From assembly GCA_977017575.1 (NCBI GenBank), contig CDRNVI010000163.1, forward strand, positions 124,001-188,000: a stretch of 64,000 bases of DNA, in the 5' to 3' direction. Shown here piece after piece: positions 44,118 to 57,500 of the stretch (positions are counted from its first letter, which is position 1; every line of letters begins with the position of its first letter). Made by a program: the position numbers and the translations under genes. This DNA is from Paramoeba atlantica. Lineage: Eukaryota; Discosea. Below the pieces are notes generated by a model. The model worked only from the letters and a program-made list of their open reading frames with translations. It made no database searches and was not told the origin of the DNA.

Positions 44118-46592
44118 TCAATGACCTCCCCGATCACTCTGAGGAGAGTAATGGTATCCATAGACAGGAGGAGGATAACCAGACGGAGATTGAGGAGGAG
44201 TTCCACTTCCACTATACATCATAGCAGGATTCACTCCACCTCCGGCTGGGTTCATCCCACCTCTTACATTTGGAGGAGGATATGGTGTGGGGTGGGAAGG
44301 TGATCCTGGTTGCTGTGAGAAAGAGAGGGAAAGAGTCATGAGTTTGAATTCTACACAAACAATAAATTTCTATAAAAAAAAAAGACTCACCCCATAAGGT
44401 TGTGGAGGAACCATCATTGGTCCACCATACATCTGATGGGGAGGAACTCCTCCCCTTGACATTTGATGGCCTCCTGGCGGTCCTCCGCGTGGTAACCCTC
44501 CAGCAGGTCCTCCAGGAGGGTAATCAGGAACCACAAAAGGATATGGTCCCCCTCCTGATTCTCCATATCCTATTTGGAAGGAAGGAAAATGGTGAGAAAA
44601 CCCGGATAATAATTAAATGAAAATTGAAAAATAAAAAAGAATTCAATTTTAAAAACCTGCGCCAGGGTCAGCAGGATGAAAACCACCTCCCGGAAATTGA
44701 GAAGGGACATGTGTTGTTGGCAGTGACTCCAACACATCCAATTCAAAAGGATTGAAATCGTCTGCATCCGCCCTCATTGCCTTCATAGATAACGATAACG
44801 ATTTTGGTTTTTCTTTCTCATCTCCCTCTTTTTCTTCTGATTCTGTTTTACTTGAAGAAGGAGTAGATCCTGATCCACTTGTCTCTGAATCTTTATTTGG
44901 TGATGATGAAGCACTTTCTTCAACCCCTTTCGTTCCTTCTTCTTTCTGGGATTCATCATTTTTCTCTTCCTTTGCAGTCTCCCCTGTCTTAGCTGTTTCT
45001 TGATTTTCATCCTGACGGATAACACCGCTATATAAATCTTCTTCATCCATGTCATTTTGAATCTTTTGTCCTCTTTCTTCTTGTAAATGGACATTCTGTG
45101 TTGAGTAAAAATGAGAAGAAAAAAAAGGAAGAAGAGTGACGAGAGTTTTTGTTGTGAGAAAAACAAAGAAAAGTGCAATTAATTCTGAAGAGGTTTGATT
45201 TTTTTTTTAAAAAAAAAATACTTGGGAAGATTGAGAATAAATTTCTTTGGCGATTCGTTCAGCTTCTGCTTCCTTTTGTCTGTATTGATCACTCTGTTTG
45301 TCCAATGGTGTAGTATAAATTTCCTCCTTTAAAAATGAAATGAGAAAAAATGTGTGTTGTGCACACAACACAAGAAAGAAAGAAAGAAAGAAAAAAAAAG
45401 ATTAAAAATAAGATTGAAAAAAAGATTGGAAAAAAGGGAAAAGAGATGCATTTCCAAACAAACAAACAAAAACCTGAAAAGAAGTTTCAACACCAAAAAG
45501 TTCTTTATTCGCAGAAAATTGATCCCAAGGACCAGAAGAGTCACCACCTTCAATTCCACCACTTAACCAAGTTGCCGAAGTTGCCGAAGTTGCCTCAGTT
45601 GGAGCCCAAGCAACAAGTTCTCTATCTTTTGTTCCTTTCACTCCTTTTGATTTGATTTGATCAAAAATTGTGATTTAATAATAATAATAATAAAATAATT
45701 ATTATTAAAGAATAATTATTAAAATTCGGTGATTTTTCACTTCTTTTTTAAAAATAAATTGATGAGAGAAACAAACCACTAATGGCAGAGTCAGTTAAAA
45801 ATCCACCTCGAAGATCTCTGACTCCTCCTTCTGTTGGTTGCGCTTTCCATCGAACGTCTTTCACTATTTTTTGAATCAGTTTTTTCTGGTTTTTCTTTTC
45901 AATTGTCAGTTTATAAAGAAAAAAGAATAAGACCTTGCAAATGACGAATCATTGATGGCCAAAGAACAAGTGACTCAAGGGGACGTTTCAAGATATCGCT
46001 TTCATCATCTGATTCTTTTTTTGCCATTTTTAATCCAAAGGCCATTCCCTCTTCTCCCCCATATCTCTTTCCTTGGACAGAAACTCCTGAATGGAGAATT
46101 CCCTGAAAGAACAAAAAATTAGAATGAGGTTGAAGAAGATCTTTGTCAGTTTTTCAAAAACAAAACCGAAAAAAAAAAAAAAAAAAAACGCTCACTGAAA
46201 TTGAAATTAGACAAAATATACCTGATAGACAGACCCATCAGAGAGAGAAACAATCACAGTTTGACCAACAAGCAAACAAATAAGTCTTGTCATTCTTTCT
46301 TTGAGCGAAAGTGGGCCTCCTTGTCCTTGTGTTTGACCTTGACCTTTTTTGAGATCATTTGTAATGAGTGGTTCTGTAAACAACTTTTTTTTTGAAAAGA
46401 AGAAGAAAAACAAAAACCTTCAAAATTACCAGGTGGTGGTCGTCCAGAAAAAGAACCTCCACTTCCTTTTCTTTCTGCAGGAGATCCATTGTTTCTTCGA
46501 TCACCACTATTTCTTGGCCCACCACCCGCGACAGGATTCGCATTTCTCCCACCCCTTCGATCTCGTGAGCCTCTTCGATAGGGTTGTGACAT
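44118..46592 (-). CDS. Ataxin-2 (Pbp1) homologue
   Basis: Nine exons: 46418-46592, 46222-46373, 45934-46102, 45777-45863, 45474-45643, 45222-45326, 44657-45095, 44391-44569 and 44118-44312; 556 residues with all phases matched. Ataxin-2 is an RNA-binding, poly(A)-binding-protein-associated regulator of mRNA stability and stress granules. After an Arg/Gly-rich start there is an Lsm domain (about residues 75-165; RLICLLVGQTVIVSLSDGSVYQ, then GILHSGVSV). The LsmAD domain follows, with the diagnostic WDQFSANKELFGVETSF and EEIYTTPLDK (about residues 230-265). A PAM2-like motif, MKAMRADADDFNPFEL, would bind the MLLE domain of poly(A)-binding protein. The C-terminus is Pro/Gly/Tyr-rich, as in prion-like tails. 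Confidence 0.93.
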
Positions 46593-46952
46593 AATTTCCC
46601 CTTTATTAAAAAATCGAGAAAACTATTTCTCTTGATCAAATGTCTTTTTGGAAATTTCTGTTTCCGTTTTGAACAAACTGAACCGTTGTGAACTTCAAAA
46701 GTGGAAGAAGAAAGAAAGGCGAAAGGAAGAAAAGAAAAACGGCGGTCGAGTCGGAGAGAAAAAAACGACTGAGTCATTATTGTTTTTTAGACCGTTTATT
46801 TGACTCAGTCAATCTTTTTTAATACTAAGAAAAAAATTCCCCGAAAAATGACTGAGTCACACAAAAAAGATTCTTCTTTCATCCAAACGACGTAGACAAA
46901 GAAAGAAACAAAGGAGAGAGAGGGTGGGGTGAGAGAAAGAAATAAGAAAGCA
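46593..46952. promoter_or_regulatory. Divergent promoter with three TGACTCAGTCA palindromes
   Basis: The 360 bases between the ataxin-2 and TLC-domain start codons contain (C)GACTGAGTCA at 46767-46776, TGACTCAGTCA at 46801-46811 and TGACTGAGTCA at 46849-46859. The core TGASTCA is the classic recognition sequence of AP-1/Gcn4-type bZIP factors. A role in controlling both genes is inference. Confidence 0.65.
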
Positions 46953-48158
46953 ATGATGTTTGAAGGATTTCTTCAGCATATGTACAAGAGTGTTGAAGTT
47001 GATTGTGATCAGGATGGGCCTTTTGATTCACTTCAAAAGGAAGCTGTTCTTCGTGTGATTGGAGAAACAGTTGGGGCTGCTTGTTTTTTTGCTGGGATCC
47101 AGTGGGCAAGCAAATCTCTGATTAAAAATCACCTTCCTTCTTTCCTCAAGGTTTGTTGTCCAAAATGATTCCTCAAAAAAGAGAAAAGAAAAAAGGAATT
47201 GGAATGAAACGAAAAACAAAGGGGAAATGGTGTGGAATCTTTCCTTTTTTCTTTTTTTCAATTTTTCAAACCAAAATTTATCCATCAGATGAAAAAGTCA
47301 AGTTTGACACAATTGCCCTCTTATGTGACTTCAACGGTTCATGCAGCAGGAATTGGACTTTGGTCAATCTACAAAGTTTTTTTTTTCTTTTATTTATTTG
47401 CTGCTTTCCTCTTTTTGAACAAAATTGGGACAGATTCGATACTTGAAAGAAGGGGGAAAAGAAATTCTTCCTTTTACTTTCGGATATTTCTGGAATGATT
47501 TCATTCAAGAAAGTTATTTTTTCTCAATTTTTTTTCAAATGATTTTTTTTTGGAAAATTTGTTGAGGGATGTTCTTTTTCTAAATTCTTTCGATTCATAA
47601 TAATATGTTTTTTTAGCTCTTAGTGGAAGCAATAATCCGTCCAATTATTTGCACCATCTCACCGGAATTGCTCTACTCTCTACTGCATTAAATGTAAGCT
47701 TTTTTCTCTTCTTTTCTCTCTCTTTTCTCTCTGTTTTTCTTCCTGTTTTTCCCTTTTTTTTTTCTCTCTGAAGTTTTTTTGGGATTTCTTTTTAGGCTGA
47801 TAGAGCGATTGAACCATTTTTTTCTCAAGTCTATTTGATTGAACTTTCGACCCCCTTCTTGAACGCTCTTTGGATGGCTCGGAATCTCAAAAATCCCAAT
47901 GGAACATTCACAAGAGCCTCATTCATCCTCTTCGCAACAACATTTTTCTTGTTGAGAATTGTCTATTTCCCTTTTGTGTTGTTTTTTTTGTTACCTTCAC
48001 AAAAGAGGGCTTACCGATGGATGGGGAATTGGGGGCGAATGTATGGAATGTACACTTTGCTGGGTCTGCAAATATTTTGGTTTTTCAAAATTATTCGAAT
48101 GTCATGGAGGAAGTTTATCTCCATCGCTCCCATAAAAAAACAAATCTCTCGTGTATAG
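46953..48158 (+). CDS. TLC-domain membrane protein
   Basis: Five exons: 46953-47150, 47289-47375, 47434-47512, 47617-47693 and 47796-48158, giving 267 residues; phases agree. TLC (TRAM-LAG1-CLN8) domain proteins are multipass ER or plasma-membrane proteins linked to lipid sensing or ceramide synthesis. Visible landmarks are LPSYVTSTVHAAGIGLWS in the first domain half, the His pair in NYLHHLTGIALLS, and the late IELSTPFLNALWMARNL followed by long hydrophobic segments. This pattern resembles TMEM56/TLCD4 rather than ceramide synthases, which carry additional Arg/His motifs and a homeobox-like region. Two adjacent ATGs open the frame; either could be used. It is divergent from ataxin-2. Confidence 0.85.
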
Positions 48159-48347
48159 AGATTTTTGAAGGTGGAATGGAGACAAATTAAAGAGACTTTT
48201 CGTTTTTGGTGCCTTGCCCAAAGAGATTTTCAGACTGAAGATGAAGGTGGAAGATGGAGAAAAAGAACTTTTTATTTTAAAAAAGATAATTTTTTTTGTA
48301 GAATTTTAGTTGTTTTCTTATTGAATCTTAGAGGAGGTCGAGACAAA

Positions 48348-48380
48348 GGTCGAGACACGACGCAGCGTCGTGTCTCGACC
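48348..48380. repeat. Perfect GC-rich 16-bp inverted repeat
   Basis: GGTCGAGACACGACGC, one A, then its exact reverse complement. A shorter extra copy of the left arm (GGTCGAGACA) lies at 48336-48345. It sits between the TLC gene stop and the RasGEF start. Confidence 0.9.
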
Positions 48381-48505
48381 TCTTCACGAAAAGGCACGGA
48401 AGGGGACACCTTTTGGAGACACCTTTCTCTTTTTTTGTGTCTTTTTTTGGTTAGACCTTTTAAAAAGTTTTGCTTTGCACGGTTCGATGGTTGTTCGTTG
48501 TCCAA

Positions 48506-51500
48506 ATGTTCCACAATATTAACGATGAGGTAAAATGAGGGCCCCAATTTCTTTTTATTTTTTTGAGAGAGGATTTGTTTTTTTCATTTTTTCTGATCAT
48601 TTGTTTTGAAGGATTCGGCAAAGTACAAACGCCGAGCTCGAATCCTCCAGAGGTCTGTTTCCTCACCACACCACGCTAACCTTGAAGAAGAAGCGTTGAG
48701 AAGCAACCAAAAAGTGGCGAGCTCTCGACTTGGAATGTTGCAATCTGTTGATGAGAGTCATAAGACAGAGAAGATAGAGAAAGAAGAGAACCCCCCTGAG
48801 AGTCCAAAATCGTGGAGCGTGAATAGTTTCCCCGCACCTTCAAGTCCTCGAAATCACCGTCCATCACTGAGCCCAAGAAAAGGGCCAAGTCCTTCTTTTT
48901 CTTCTTCTTCTTCAAGTGAAACAACAACAACTGGTGAAGAAGTTCGTCTCTTTCCTTTGGGGAATGTGAATAGTGAGTCGACTGGACCAAAGCTGAGCCC
49001 GAGGGAGAGTGGGGAAGAGAGTGGTGGTGGGAATGATAAATACAGTACAAAGAATGGAAATTGTATCAAGATTAATACAATCATTCCAAGTAACGCAAAT
49101 GGTGAAAGTGATACAACAAGGAAAACAAGTAATGGTGGTGGTGGTGGTGGTGGTGGTAGTGGTTGGACAACTGGTTCGAGCGGTGAAGGTTGGAGTACCT
49201 CCAAGGTGTTTGCTAAAAAGAGCGAGGTTTTAATTGATGAGAGTGGAATGGTTTGGAATTGATTTTGTTTTTTTTTTGTTTTTTTTTGTTTTTTGTTTTC
49301 TCTCTCTCTCTCTCTCTCTCTGTTGTTTTAACCCTTTATACTTTTTTTTTCTGAACTTACAATTTTATTCAGATAACTGCAGGAAGTGTTGAAGGATTGG
49401 TGATGATTCTCATGGAACATCCAAATGCTGTGAATCGTTTTGCCGATATTGGTATTTCATTCTCTTTTTTTTTCTTTTCTCTTTTTTAAAGAATAGGCTC
49501 AAACGATGAGAGTTTTAAATGTCTTTATTTTTTTTTTCAATTTGTTGATCTCTTTCAATTTGAACAGACATATTTTTATTGAACTATTTATCATTCACAA
49601 CTGTGACTTCGCTCCTTTCAATTGTCCAACAACTTTTAAAAAGTCGCTTTTCTTGGGCGAAGGTATCTTTTTCTTGACTTTTAGGAGAGGGAAGAAGGAA
49701 AGATAAAAAAATGAACAATTTTTTCGAGAGAAAAAAAGAAAGAAAAGAAATCTCAGAATAGAGAAAAAAAGAGTTTTTATTTTTTGAGAGTGATTTTCAA
49801 ATTCTTTTCTTGTAGGGTGATCCGATCAAGGCTGATGCGTTGGCTCTTCGTCTTTGTAGTTTTTGTAAACTTTGGATTACTCGTTCAGCAGAGGTTTTTT
49901 CATTCTTACCTCTCTCTTTTCTCTCTCTTTTCTCTCTCTTTTCTCTTTTTTCTCTTTTTTCATTTTTTTTCTTCTTTTTTTGTTTATAAACCCTTTCTGA
50001 GCCCTCCAAACAGACAGATTTCACTTTAGATGAAATGACACAAACAGAAAAATTCATTACTGAAGAAGTATTGAGTGGCCAAGAAGGAGTCACAGGCGCT
50101 CCAGCTCGCGCGATGACCTCAGTCTTAACCAAACTCCAAAGTATCAAGGCAAAAAAACAACAGCAAGAAAGAGAAGAAAAAAAGAAAGAGGGAGGAGGAG
50201 AAGAAGAAGAAGAAGAAAAGAAAGGGCAGGGAGTAATTGAAGGGAAATTAGACGAATCAAATTTTATGATTTCTCAAGTTGTACCAATTGAAAGTCCAAG
50301 AAAATGGGGAGCGGGGGCTGCTGTGGCTTTATTAGGATTGCCAGTAAAAGAAACAGCTGAAAAATTGTGTTTGATTATGCAAAGGTATTTTGCTGCGATT
50401 CGCCCTAAAGAGCTTGCTCGTTGTGCTTGGATGAAAAATCGAGATCAGTCTTCTCCGAATGTTGCGAAGGTTTTTTTTGATTTTGGTGAATGTAAAATTG
50501 AGGAGGGAAGAAAAAAATGAGAAAATGAAAGAGGGAAGAAAAAAGAGGAAAAGAGAGTTAAAAAAGAAAAATCTTCAACCAATTCAAAAACTAATTTTGC
50601 ACAAAAAAAAAAATAGGTGATCGATTTCTTCAATTTAGGAACAAACTGGATTATGACAGAGATTTTATCACATATTCATGATGTGAGTGCTCGTGTTCAG
50701 ACAATAGAGAAATCTATTCATTTGATGAGTACTCTCTTTCGTTTGAATAATTTTCAAGGGACGTTGATGGTTTTGTCTGCGTTGGCACACAGGTGATTTT
50801 TTTTTAATATTTTTTTTTTAAATTTCCTCTTTTTTTTTCAATCTATTTTTAGTTTTTTTCATTTCATTTATACTTTTTAATCTTGGCAAACAGTTCTATT
50901 TATCGATTGAAAGCATCTTGGGCTCGTGTTTCAAAGGATAGAATGGCTGAACTTGAAAGTATGAAAGCTCTCTTTTCCCCCAATCGAAATTGGAATGCTT
51001 ATCGCCAGGTCTCTGTTATTTCTTTAAAAAATCCTTTTTTTTTTCTGGGAATTTTTGTCCCTTTTTTTGACGATTCATTTTCTTTCTTTTTAACAATCAA
51101 AAATGAAAAGGCTCTGGGAGAGTGTCAACCACCCTCAGTACCGTACTTAGGAGTTTACCTTTCTGATTTAGTTTTTATTGAAGACGGAAACCCTGATACA
51201 ATCTCTCCCCCCAATCAAGAACAGCAACCCCAACCTTCCCCACCTACTTCCTCTCCTCTTTCTTCTCTTGGTTCAAATCGATCGCATGCAGAAACCTCAA
51301 TATCTCCTTCCCCTTCCTTCCCTCCTTCTTCTGCTGTCTCTCCACGTCCAAAGACAACAATTGATTCACAGATTAGAAAACTACACTCTCCCACCCATCC
51401 TCCTAGTGGAAGGGGAATTTCGCCCCGCCATGGCGATACTCATGCACAATCAATCTCTCCAAGATTTAGGGATGAGTCACCACTTCAAAGTGCTTCCTCT

Positions 51501-54500
51501 CCCATTATTTCTCCAACTCTGGAATTTACTTCTTGTTCTCCAAATCGCATAACTGACAGCGATGGGGAAGGGAAAGATGATCCACTGAATGAGGAAGCTG
51601 GGTCTCCAACACATTCGTTTCTTTCACATTTAGGATCACGTTCAAGTAGCAAATTTGGCCATCGGTCGAGATCCTCCACTTCTATTGACACACCCAATGG
51701 ATCCACTTCTCCTTTTTCTTTAACATCGTCAACAAAATTATCTACCTCCCCCTCTGATTTCTCCAAACGCGTTTCCCAATCTCTCCGATCCTCTCGTTCT
51801 TCTTGCTCTCCACGTTCCTCTCGTTCTCCCAGCCGTTCTTGTTCTTCTCGTTCTTCCTCTAGTTCTTCCTCTCGTTCCTCTCGTTCCTCTCGTTCCTCTC
51901 GTTCCTCCCATTCTCCCACCCGTTCCTCTCCTCAACCTTCCCTCGAAATTGAGAGTCCTCCCACTTTTTTTGAGAAAAGGATCGCAACAATACAATCACC
52001 AAGACAGCAGCAAGAACAACAGGAACAGGAGGAACAGGAGGAACAGGAGGAACAACAGGAACAAGAGAAACAGGAGGAACAACAGGAACAGGAGGAGAAG
52101 CAGGAACAAGAGAAACAGGAGAAACAGCAGGAACAAGAGAAACAAGAGAAACAAGAGAAAGAACAGGAACAGCAGAAACAAGAGAAACAGGAGAAACAAC
52201 AGGAACAAGAGAAACAGGAGGAACAACAGGAACAGCAGAAACAACAGGAACAGGAGAAACAACAACAGGAACAAGAGAAACAAGGGGAGCAAGAGAAACA
52301 AGAGAAACAACAGGAACAGCAGAAACAAGAGAAACAGGAGAAACAACCAGAACAGCAGGAGCATCAACAGAAGGCATATTCATTGAAACTTCGTCTTCGG
52401 TCTCCTTTTTCAACATCTAAATCTTCTTCGTCTTCGAAAGAGAAGACACCAGTTCCACTTTCTCCTGAGAGATACCGCCCTTTTGGGGGGGAATCTCCTG
52501 TTCTTGTTAGTCTGAAAAGTATCTCTTCGAAGGGTTCAATTGTTTCTCCAAGGGTTTCTCCAAGGAGAGGTGAGGGAACTGGGCGAGTGACTCCTTTTCA
52601 ACTCTCTCCGGCTGTGAGTTCTTCCTTTCCTTCTTCCTCTTCTTCTTCCTCCTCCTCCTCCTCCTCCTCCTCCTCCTCCTCCTCCTCCTCCTCCTCCTCC
52701 TCCCCCTCTTCCTCTTCCTCTACCTCTCCCTCTCTGGCTCTCTTTTTCCCAGATCGTACCTCTCCATCTTCTCCCTCCTCTCCTTCCACGACTTATCCTC
52801 CTCCTTCTCCTTCTCTGCTTTGCTCTCCTTCATTGCCAGACACATATGCACTTGATAAACTTCTTTTTTCTCCCCCTCCTTCTTCTCCCCCTCCTCCCCC
52901 TTCTCCTTTTTCTTCTCCCTCTTCTTCTCCCTCATCTCTCTCTTGTTCTCCTAGTACTCCCTCTCTTCCCCCATCTTCTCTTTCTCTCTCTCCTCTCTCA
53001 AATGCTAATCATTCTGTTTTTTGCGCATCTCCTCGAGCTCGTTCGGCTGGTCGTGCTTTTCTTTCTCAGTCTCGCCATGGTGTTCGTTCTGGTGTTCGTC
53101 CTTCTTCTTCGCCTTCCTCTCCCCCTTCCTCTCCCCCTTCCTCTACTGCAAAGCCTTTAAATTTAGATTGGATCTCAACATCAGCAACATCACCAACCCG
53201 AACAACATCAGCAACATCACCAACCCGAACAACATCAGGAACATCACCAACCCGAACAACATCAGGAACATCACCAACCCGAACAACATCAGGAACATCA
53301 CCAACCCGAACAACAACATCACCAACATCACCAACCCGAACAACAACATCAACAACACCACCACCATCACTAACCCCAACAAGAACAACAATACCTTCAA
53401 CGGCAACAACACCACCAACACCAACACCAACACCAACGACACCAACGACACCAACGACACCAACACCAACGACACCAACACCAACAATACCAACAACGCC
53501 AAAAACACCAACAATGCCAAAAACACCAACAACAACAACCTCGAACCTAGTCTATATCAATTTTACAAAATGGAGAGTATGGGGAAAAGTGCTCTTGGAC
53601 ATGAAAGTTTTTCAAAGTACGCTCTATCAAATGGATGCCACAATGGAAAGTGCACTTGAGTTTCTTGATGCTTTGTCGAGCGCGAAGTTGTTATCAAATG
53701 ATGAGTCTTTTGAGGTTTTTTTAAATTTTTTTTCTTTATTTCTTTATTTCTTTATTTCTTTATTTCTTTATTTCTTTATTTCTTTATTTCTTTATTTCTT
53801 TATTTAAGATTGGTCTTGATATTAAAACTAACGAACTTTTCTCTTTTTACAACAGAGATCACTTGTCGTAGAACCACGAGCGCCCAAACCCCTCCCACCA
53901 GAAAAAGATGAAAAAGAAGAGAAAAAAGAAGAGAAAAAAGAAGAGAAAAAGGAAGAGAGAAAAGACAAAAAATTCGTATTCAAAAAAGAAAGAGTAGTTA
54001 AGAGTCCAAGAATACGATGCTCTACTCGATATTACAATCTTTCGAAAGATCGTCCTCACCCTTCTCCAGGAATCCCTTTTTTCGATTCAGAGGGAGAGTT
54101 AGTAGCAGAATTAGATGATCTTGATTTTCCCCTTGGTGAAGAGATTGGGGAAGAAAAATCTGCTTCTTTCCCCCCTCCTTTCTCTTTTTCTCTTCCCTCC
54201 TCCACTTCTTCTTCTCTTCCTTCCACCACTTCTTCTGCTCTTTCTCGCCCGTTAAGAGAATTTTCTTTCAGAGAAGAAGAGCTTCTGAGTGTCACTCTAG
54301 GAGGAGAAGAGAAAGAAAGAGAAAAAGAAAGAGAGAATGAAAGAGAGAATGAAAGAGAGAATGAAAGAGAAGATGAAGCAGAAAAAGAGAAAGATCAACA
54401 ACAAAAACCATCCAAAGTAGTACACAGAAAAACATCATCAGGAGGATCTTCTTCTTTCTTTATCAGTTCAGGCTCTCAAAAGAGAACCAGAACAAGATCA

Positions 54501-57500
54501 AAGAAAGAGAAGAAACTTGAGGAGAAAAAAGAGTGGGAAGATGAAGGAGAGAAAGGAGAGAAAGGAGAGAAACCCCCCCGTGTTTCTCCTACAGAAGAGG
54601 GGCAGAAAAAAAGGTTTGGTTTTCGAAGACATAACACAAAAGAAAGAGAAGAAAAAAAGTCAATCTCTGTTGGTCAAACCATTCGATCTCCCACATCCTC
54701 TTCCTCTTCTTGCTCCTCCTCCTCCTCTTCTTCTTTTTCTTCTTCTTATATTGGGCTCGCAAATTCCCCTCCTCTGTCACCTCCTTTGTCTCCACAAAGC
54801 AAACCTCTTCCCTCTCGAATCCCAACAGCAACATCTCCTGTCCCTCTCTCTTTCCTCCCTTCTCCTCCCTCTCCCTCTTCTCGTTTTCGGTCTCCTCTTT
54901 CTTTCCGTTCTCTTTCTCCTCTTCCTGAGCAACAGACACAACAACATAATTCTACTATCTTCCCTCGTTCTCCAGTTTTTAGGGAGAACAAGAGAGAGAA
55001 GAGAGAGAAAGCAATTTCTTTTATGTTGGGTGATACTTCTGATAGTCATTATTCTCAGAGTCATTATTCTCTTTCCGCTCCTCTCCATTCTCAGGTTGGT
55101 TTATCTGATTTTTGGTTATCTTATTTCTCTTCCCCCTCTCTTTTCTCTTCCCCTTCCCTCAAATTTCTTCTCTTACTCTCTTGTTAGGTTTCACCTTTGG
55201 GAGGTCATAGAAGAAGACAACAACAACAATTATCACCATCAACATCGGCACGTTCACAAGTTCGATCAGTGCAGACACGTCCACAATCAACTCACCAATC
55301 AAAACCCATCTCAAAGTCACCACAACCACATCGTCAATCTCTTGAATCGTCACACCCGCAATGTCCGGCCTGTCAAACAAATCAAAAATCAAAAAAGAAG
55401 AAAAGAAATATTTTTCAGGAATTTCCATCTTTTTATTCTGTTCCTTTTGAGATGTTGAGTCCTTCTTTGCTTGGACTTTTTTCAACAAATACTTTGTTTG
55501 GGGCTTTACTTTTGTCTCATTGTGTCAGGTTTTTTTTTTGTCTTTTAATCTTTTTTTCTTTTTATTATTTGATTTAATTTTTTGAAACTCAATTTTATTT
55601 GATTCTCTTTTGTTTTTCTTTTTGACCGTGTTTTCAGGTGTATCTGTCAAGCAAGTTTAATTAAGTTGGAAGCGAAGGAGGTTTTAATTTGCTCTTATTA
55701 TTTCTTTTCTTACTTTTTCCTTTGTTATTTTGGTGGCTTTTTTTTCATTCACTTTATTCACATTTTTCCTCCAAAAACAGAAACAAACCTCATTTTGTAT
55801 CCAATCACATTGTCAATCCCACCCCCTCGATCACTTCTTTCTCGCACTCCTTTCTCGCCTCCCCCATATCCCAAATTCCAAACCCCCTCCATCTCCCTCT
55901 CCTTCTTTCACTCCTTCTTCTCCTCAGCTCTCTCACCACTTTCTTCGACAACAATTGTTCGAAAAATGTTCTCTTCTTCTTGAAGGGCTGAAAGAGTGCG
56001 AAATTCCTTCTTCAAAGGAGAAAAAATCTCGTCGGAGTCGATCTTTCACGTCACTTAACCGTCCAATTGACCTTTCTGCTTCTCCTCCTTCTCCTGTTTC
56101 TTCTCTGAGATTAGAAATAAGTTCTATCATTTCTCTCACGCAACAGTATTGCAATCGAGTTGCCAGCGGATATCTTCGCCTCTCAAATGAGAGGAGAAAT
56201 TCTCGTCTCGAAGCTGAGATGCTCCTACGAGAAAAATCTACACCTCTGAGAGGAGAAGGAGAAGAGAGCGGAAGTAGAGAGGGGAAAAAGGGAGAAGGAG
56301 GGAGATCTGGAAGGAAAGGGAGAGAAAAGGGAGAGAGAAAGAAGAGAAAACAATATAAAAAGGGACGATCTGCTGTTATCGAGGAAGATTTTTTCGAGTC
56401 TCTCGCAAAAAATTCCTCTTTTGATGCAATTCCTTCAGAGCATGGGGGGGGGAAAGAGAAAGACAAAGAGAAAGAGAAAGAGAAAGAAAAGGAGGACGAA
56501 AAGGACAAAGAAAAAGACAAGGAAAAAGAGGGAGGGGAGGAGAAAGGAGAGAAAGGAGAGAAAAGAGAGAAAGGAGAGAAAGGAGAGAAAAGAGAGAAAA
56601 GAGAGAAAAGAGAGAAAAAAGAGAAAGAAGAGAAGGGTGAGAAGGGTGAGAAGGGTGAGAAGGGTGAGAAAGGTGAGAAGGGAGAGAAGGGAGAGAGAGA
56701 GGGAGAAGAGAAATGGGAAAAAATTTTGAGTCCTCAAAGAGAGAGCGGGGGAGAAGTGAAAGGGCTTCCAGGACATGCCGTGAGTGATTTTTTGGCTGTG
56801 GGAGAAATTCTTGATTCTCTTTCTTTTTCTGTTTCTAAATTTGATCCTTTTTCTTCTTCTTCTTCTTCTTCTTCCCCCTCTTCTTCCTCTTCTCATTCTG
56901 TTTCTTTCTCCTCTTCCCCCACTCACTCCCCTTCTTCCCCTCCCATTTCTCCCAAACGCTCTCTTACCTCAAACGACACAAACAAATCCTCTATTCTCTC
57001 TCTCTCTTTTGATATCGTGGAAATTGTATCTTCTTTTTTTCATTTTTGGAAAAAGAAAATTCCTTTGCATTCTTTGGTTCCTGAGATGGTTTGTGTTTGT
57101 ACTGTTGAGTTGTTTTGTTCGGTCAATGCACTTCTTCTTCCACAAAAGTGAGTAGTTTTTCTTCTTTCTCTCTCTTTGATTTTGTTTTATTCTGTTCTAT
57201 TTTCTTCCTTTGAAAGTCTTTCTCTTTTTCTCTTTTTCTCTTTCTCACACTCTCTCTTCCCAGATCACCCTCGCAACTCGCAACAAGAAAAGAAGAATTT
57301 ACGACAAAAAAAGAAAAACTCCAAAAAACAATCACCTCATATCTTTACACCACTTGTCCTCTTCTTCTTCCCTCTCTCCACTCTCTTGAAGGGGAAATCA
57401 CTGCTTCTTCTTCTTCCTCTTCCTTCTCTTCTTTCTCTTCTCCTTCTTTCTCTCCTCCTTCTTTCTCTCCCTTGCTTTCTCTTTCTTCTCCTCCTCGAGA

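Noticed and set aside
51485..52416. Long minus-strand frames rich in Leu, Val or Arg/Glu opposite the RasGEF repeats
   Set aside because: They mirror the Ser-Arg and Gln-Glu codon repeats of the plus-strand gene and have no domain or splice support.
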